This document shows, one piece after another, positions 62,249 to 64,000 of a stretch of 64,000 nucleotides of DNA. The stretch lies in assembly GCF_000718095.1 (NCBI RefSeq), contig NZ_JOEI01000013.1:186001-250000 (forward strand), written 5' to 3'. The position numbers and the translations under genes are program-made. Each line of letters starts with the position of its first letter. Position 1 is the first letter of the stretch. The notes under the pieces were generated by a model that saw only the letters and a list, made by a program, of their open reading frames with translations, was not told the origin of the DNA and made no database searches. This stretch comes from Streptomyces scopuliridis RB72. Lineage in GTDB: Bacteria > Actinomycetota > Actinomycetes > Streptomycetales > Streptomycetaceae.

Positions 62249-62941
62249 TCAGAGCTTGCGAGCGCGGATCAGCAGGGTGGTGGGCCAGCGACCCATGCGG
62301 GGGTCGTAGAACTCCTGGGCCGAGATGAGCCAGAAACCCGCCTGGTTGAGGTGCTTCTCCCACCGGTCGCTGGAGAACTCCCAGCGGGCGACAGGGAGCC
62401 GGGTGCGGTCGGGAAGAGTGACGTGGTCGCGGCGGGGACGGTCGTCACCCGAGGGGCTTCGGCCGCCACGCTGCGGGTGGGGGACAGAGAAGGCCAGCAC
62501 TCGCCCGGGCGTGAGGCGTTGGGCGATGGCCGGGAGGAGGAGCTCGGGGGCGACGAGGCCGATGGCTCCGAAGACGGAGTAGATCGCGTCGAACTGCTCG
62601 TCGGAGGCGTGCAGGTAGTGCAGGGCGTGGCCGGCCACAAAGGTGAGATTGTTCAGCCGTCCGTAGTGGGAGCGGGCGCGGCGGACCTGCAGGCCGACGA
62701 GGTCGACCCCAGTGGCGTGGACGCCGTGGCGGGTGGCGAGGTGGGCGGCGTTGTGACCGGGGCCGCAGCCGAGTTCCAGGAGCCTTTTGCCGCGCAGGTC
62801 GGGCCCGAGAACGTCGGCGCCGGGCCCTTGGCCGGGCCTCGTGGTCCACTCCATCCGGGCGGGTACGGCGAGGGGTTCGGCGAGTCCGGCGGCGGTGCGC
62901 TGGAGGGCGTGCGCGTGCCACGGGGAAGCCTGGGCGAGCAC
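62249..62941 (-). CDS. Class I SAM-dependent methyltransferase
   Basis: The 230-residue methyltransferase has the SAM motif I LLELGCGPGHNAAHLA, the acidic ATGVDLVGLQVRRAR, and motif IV FDAIYSVFGAIG. GTG 62941 follows the phosphotransferase stop with a single base between them and GGAG from the end of that gene as RBS. The two are therefore translationally coupled. Acceptor unknown. Confidence 0.85.
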   Translation of the reverse strand: MLAQASPWHAHALQRTAAGLAEPLAVPARMEWTTRPGQGPGADVLGPDLRGKRLLELGCGPGHNAAHLATRHGVHATGVDLVGLQVRRARSHYGRLNNLTFVAGHALHYLHASDEQFDAIYSVFGAIGLVAPELLLPAIAQRLTPGRVLAFSVPHPQRGGRSPSGDDRPRRDHVTLPDRTRLPVARWEFSSDRWEKHLNQAGFWLISAQEFYDPRMGRWPTTLLIRARKL

Positions 62942-62942
62942 G

Positions 62943-63854
62943 TCAGATCTCCAGGAGGTGGAGGACGTCAGTGAGGTGGCGGCGGACGGCCTTGAGGTAG
63001 GCGGGGTCGGTGGCCGGGTCGTTGATCCAGCGGATGGACTGCTCCACGAACCACTCGACGGCCCACATGCGGTGCCAGCCCAGGGCCCAGTTCTCGGCGG
63101 TGAGCCCGCCGCGCGGGGCGAGGGCGTCGGGGGTGCCTCCGGCGGTGACGTACTGCTCCAGGAAGACGCGCAGGCGCACGGGGTGGGGAGGCTCGATGGT
63201 GCCGTGCCAGCTGGCGAGGTCGAGCAGGCCGGGACCAGTGAAGGCGCGGGCGAAGTCGAGCAGCCGCCAGCCGTGCTTACCGATGTGGAGGCTGGTGGGG
63301 TGGAACTCGGAGTGCACCCAGCCGAAGGGTGCCATCGTCGCTCCGGCCGAGCGGGCTTCGGCGGCCTGGGCGATCCGGTCGAGCCCATCCTCGATGTCGT
63401 CGGCGTCCTGCCACCGGTCGGCCTTGCGCAGCCGTTCGAGATGCTCCAGCGCCCGGGCCGGCAGCATGCGTAGCCGCTCCTGGTCGAGGACGGGCAAGGG
63501 GGAAGCCGTACGGGTGCCGTGCAGGACCACAGCCGCGGCGACACCGTCCAGGTCATCGGCCTCGCGGACAGATGGCCCGAGGTCCTCCATGAGCATGCCG
63601 AGCCAGCCGTCCAGAACAGCGGAGGCGTGGACCTGGGGGACGGGAACGCCGAGGGTGTGGGCCAGGCGGAGGGCCTGGTCCTCGCTGTCGAACGGCCTCT
63701 TGGCGTACTTGAAGATGGCCGTGGTGCCGTCGGGGAACGTCACACGCTCGACTCCGGACATGGACCACACACGCACCTCCTCCCGTACGGCGGTGGACTG
63801 GCCGGCCACGGTGAGCAGGTTGTCGAGGAGTTCGGCGCTGGGATTCGGGCTCAT
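62943..63854 (-). CDS. Aminoglycoside phosphotransferase-family kinase-like protein
   Basis: The 303-residue APH/choline-kinase-fold protein has an ATP-binding lysine (TTAIFKYAKRPFDSEDQAL) and LMEDLG hinge. The catalytic loop is degenerate: VHSEFHPTSLHI, Ser-Glu in place of the usual G-D. The metal-loop Asp is kept (LLDFARAFTG). It may phosphorylate a small molecule or be a pseudokinase. ATG 63854 has CGGAG about 6 bases upstream. First complete gene of the HAD/methyltransferase cluster. Confidence 0.8.
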   Translation of the reverse strand: MSPNPSAELLDNLLTVAGQSTAVREEVRVWSMSGVERVTFPDGTTAIFKYAKRPFDSEDQALRLAHTLGVPVPQVHASAVLDGWLGMLMEDLGPSVREADDLDGVAAAVVLHGTRTASPLPVLDQERLRMLPARALEHLERLRKADRWQDADDIEDGLDRIAQAAEARSAGATMAPFGWVHSEFHPTSLHIGKHGWRLLDFARAFTGPGLLDLASWHGTIEPPHPVRLRVFLEQYVTAGGTPDALAPRGGLTAENWALGWHRMWAVEWFVEQSIRWINDPATDPAYLKAVRRHLTDVLHLLEI

Positions 63855-63931
63855 GGGGGCTCCGGTCGGTTGGAGGCGTCCGGGGTGGGCGAGAGATACC
63901 GGCCCGCCCCGGAGCCTGATCGGGAGGTGAG

Positions 63932-64000
63932 TTACGCGGCAGGGTTCACACGGTGGGCGTAGACCTGCTCGATCCAGCCCGCCTTGAACGCGGCGAGGTC
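63932..64000 (-). CDS. 3' end of an unidentified gene
   Basis: The last 22 codons run off the window edge (ending AGWIEQVYAHRVNPAA, TAA at 63932-63934). It lies 77 bases upstream of the phosphotransferase on the same strand. Too short to identify. Confidence 0.6.
   Translation of the reverse strand, partial: DLAAFKAGWIEQVYAHRVNPAA

Overview
The window is very GC-rich and densely coding. It carries GTG/TTG starts, several probable leaderless promoters and twin glutamine-synthetase biology, all typical of Streptomyces. Gene order from about 2.6 to 47.5 kb (nadE, CBS protein, glnA2, glnE, PAP2 protein, malR-malEFG-aglA, amylase/pullulanase, two-component pair, glnII) matches, from memory, the S. 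coelicolor SCO2240-SCO2210 core-chromosome segment read in the descending direction.

Layout. 0-7 kb: an endonuclease/exonuclease/phosphatase-fold membrane protein, a drug-efflux MFS pump behind a structured leader, nadE, a CBS protein and a DUF3105-DUF305 operon. 7-15 kb, nitrogen block: MarR regulator, glnA2 (GS-like, probable gamma-glutamylpolyamine synthetase), glnE (GS adenylyltransferase) and glutaminase. 15-30 kb, alpha-glucan block: malR, operator palindromes, malEFG importer, alpha-glucosidase, a second MalR-like repressor, a secreted alpha-amylase and a 1795-residue secreted amylase-pullulanase fusion. Secreted enzymes cut starch or pullulan, MalEFG imports maltodextrins and the cytoplasmic glucosidase finishes them. 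30-46 kb: lipoproteins, a decayed phosphotransferase, TetR/DUF3017 divergent pair, a degenerate sigma-like membrane protein, a DUF1996 secreted protein, a NarL-type two-component system, DUF4259, RidA, a GlxA-type regulator, an epimerase remnant, and a PepSY protein with a Met/His-rich insert next to a receiver-less winged-helix regulator. 46-49 kb: glnII with an 11-bp-phased GlnR-like box, a small conserved-looking protein, and an oxidoreductase.

From about 48.7 kb the content becomes accessory: a repeat half-element truncating a secreted-protein gene, a SUKH (SMI1/KNR4)-GNAT operon, a flavin oxidoreductase, a YrdC/YciO protein, a multicopper oxidase, an oxalate-catabolism locus (oxc-frc with a divergent acyl-CoA synthetase), an integrase remnant, and a HAD/methyltransferase/phosphotransferase cluster running off the right edge.

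The most notable non-coding signals are three matches to the actinobacterial DNA-damage promoter (TTGTCAGTG-N8-TAnnnT) before three uncharacterised genes, a family of short hairpin elements sharing a 19-bp terminal inverted repeat, a possible leader peptide before the orphan winged-helix gene, and a duplicated operator before the multicopper oxidase. No rRNA, tRNA or CRISPR array was recognised.
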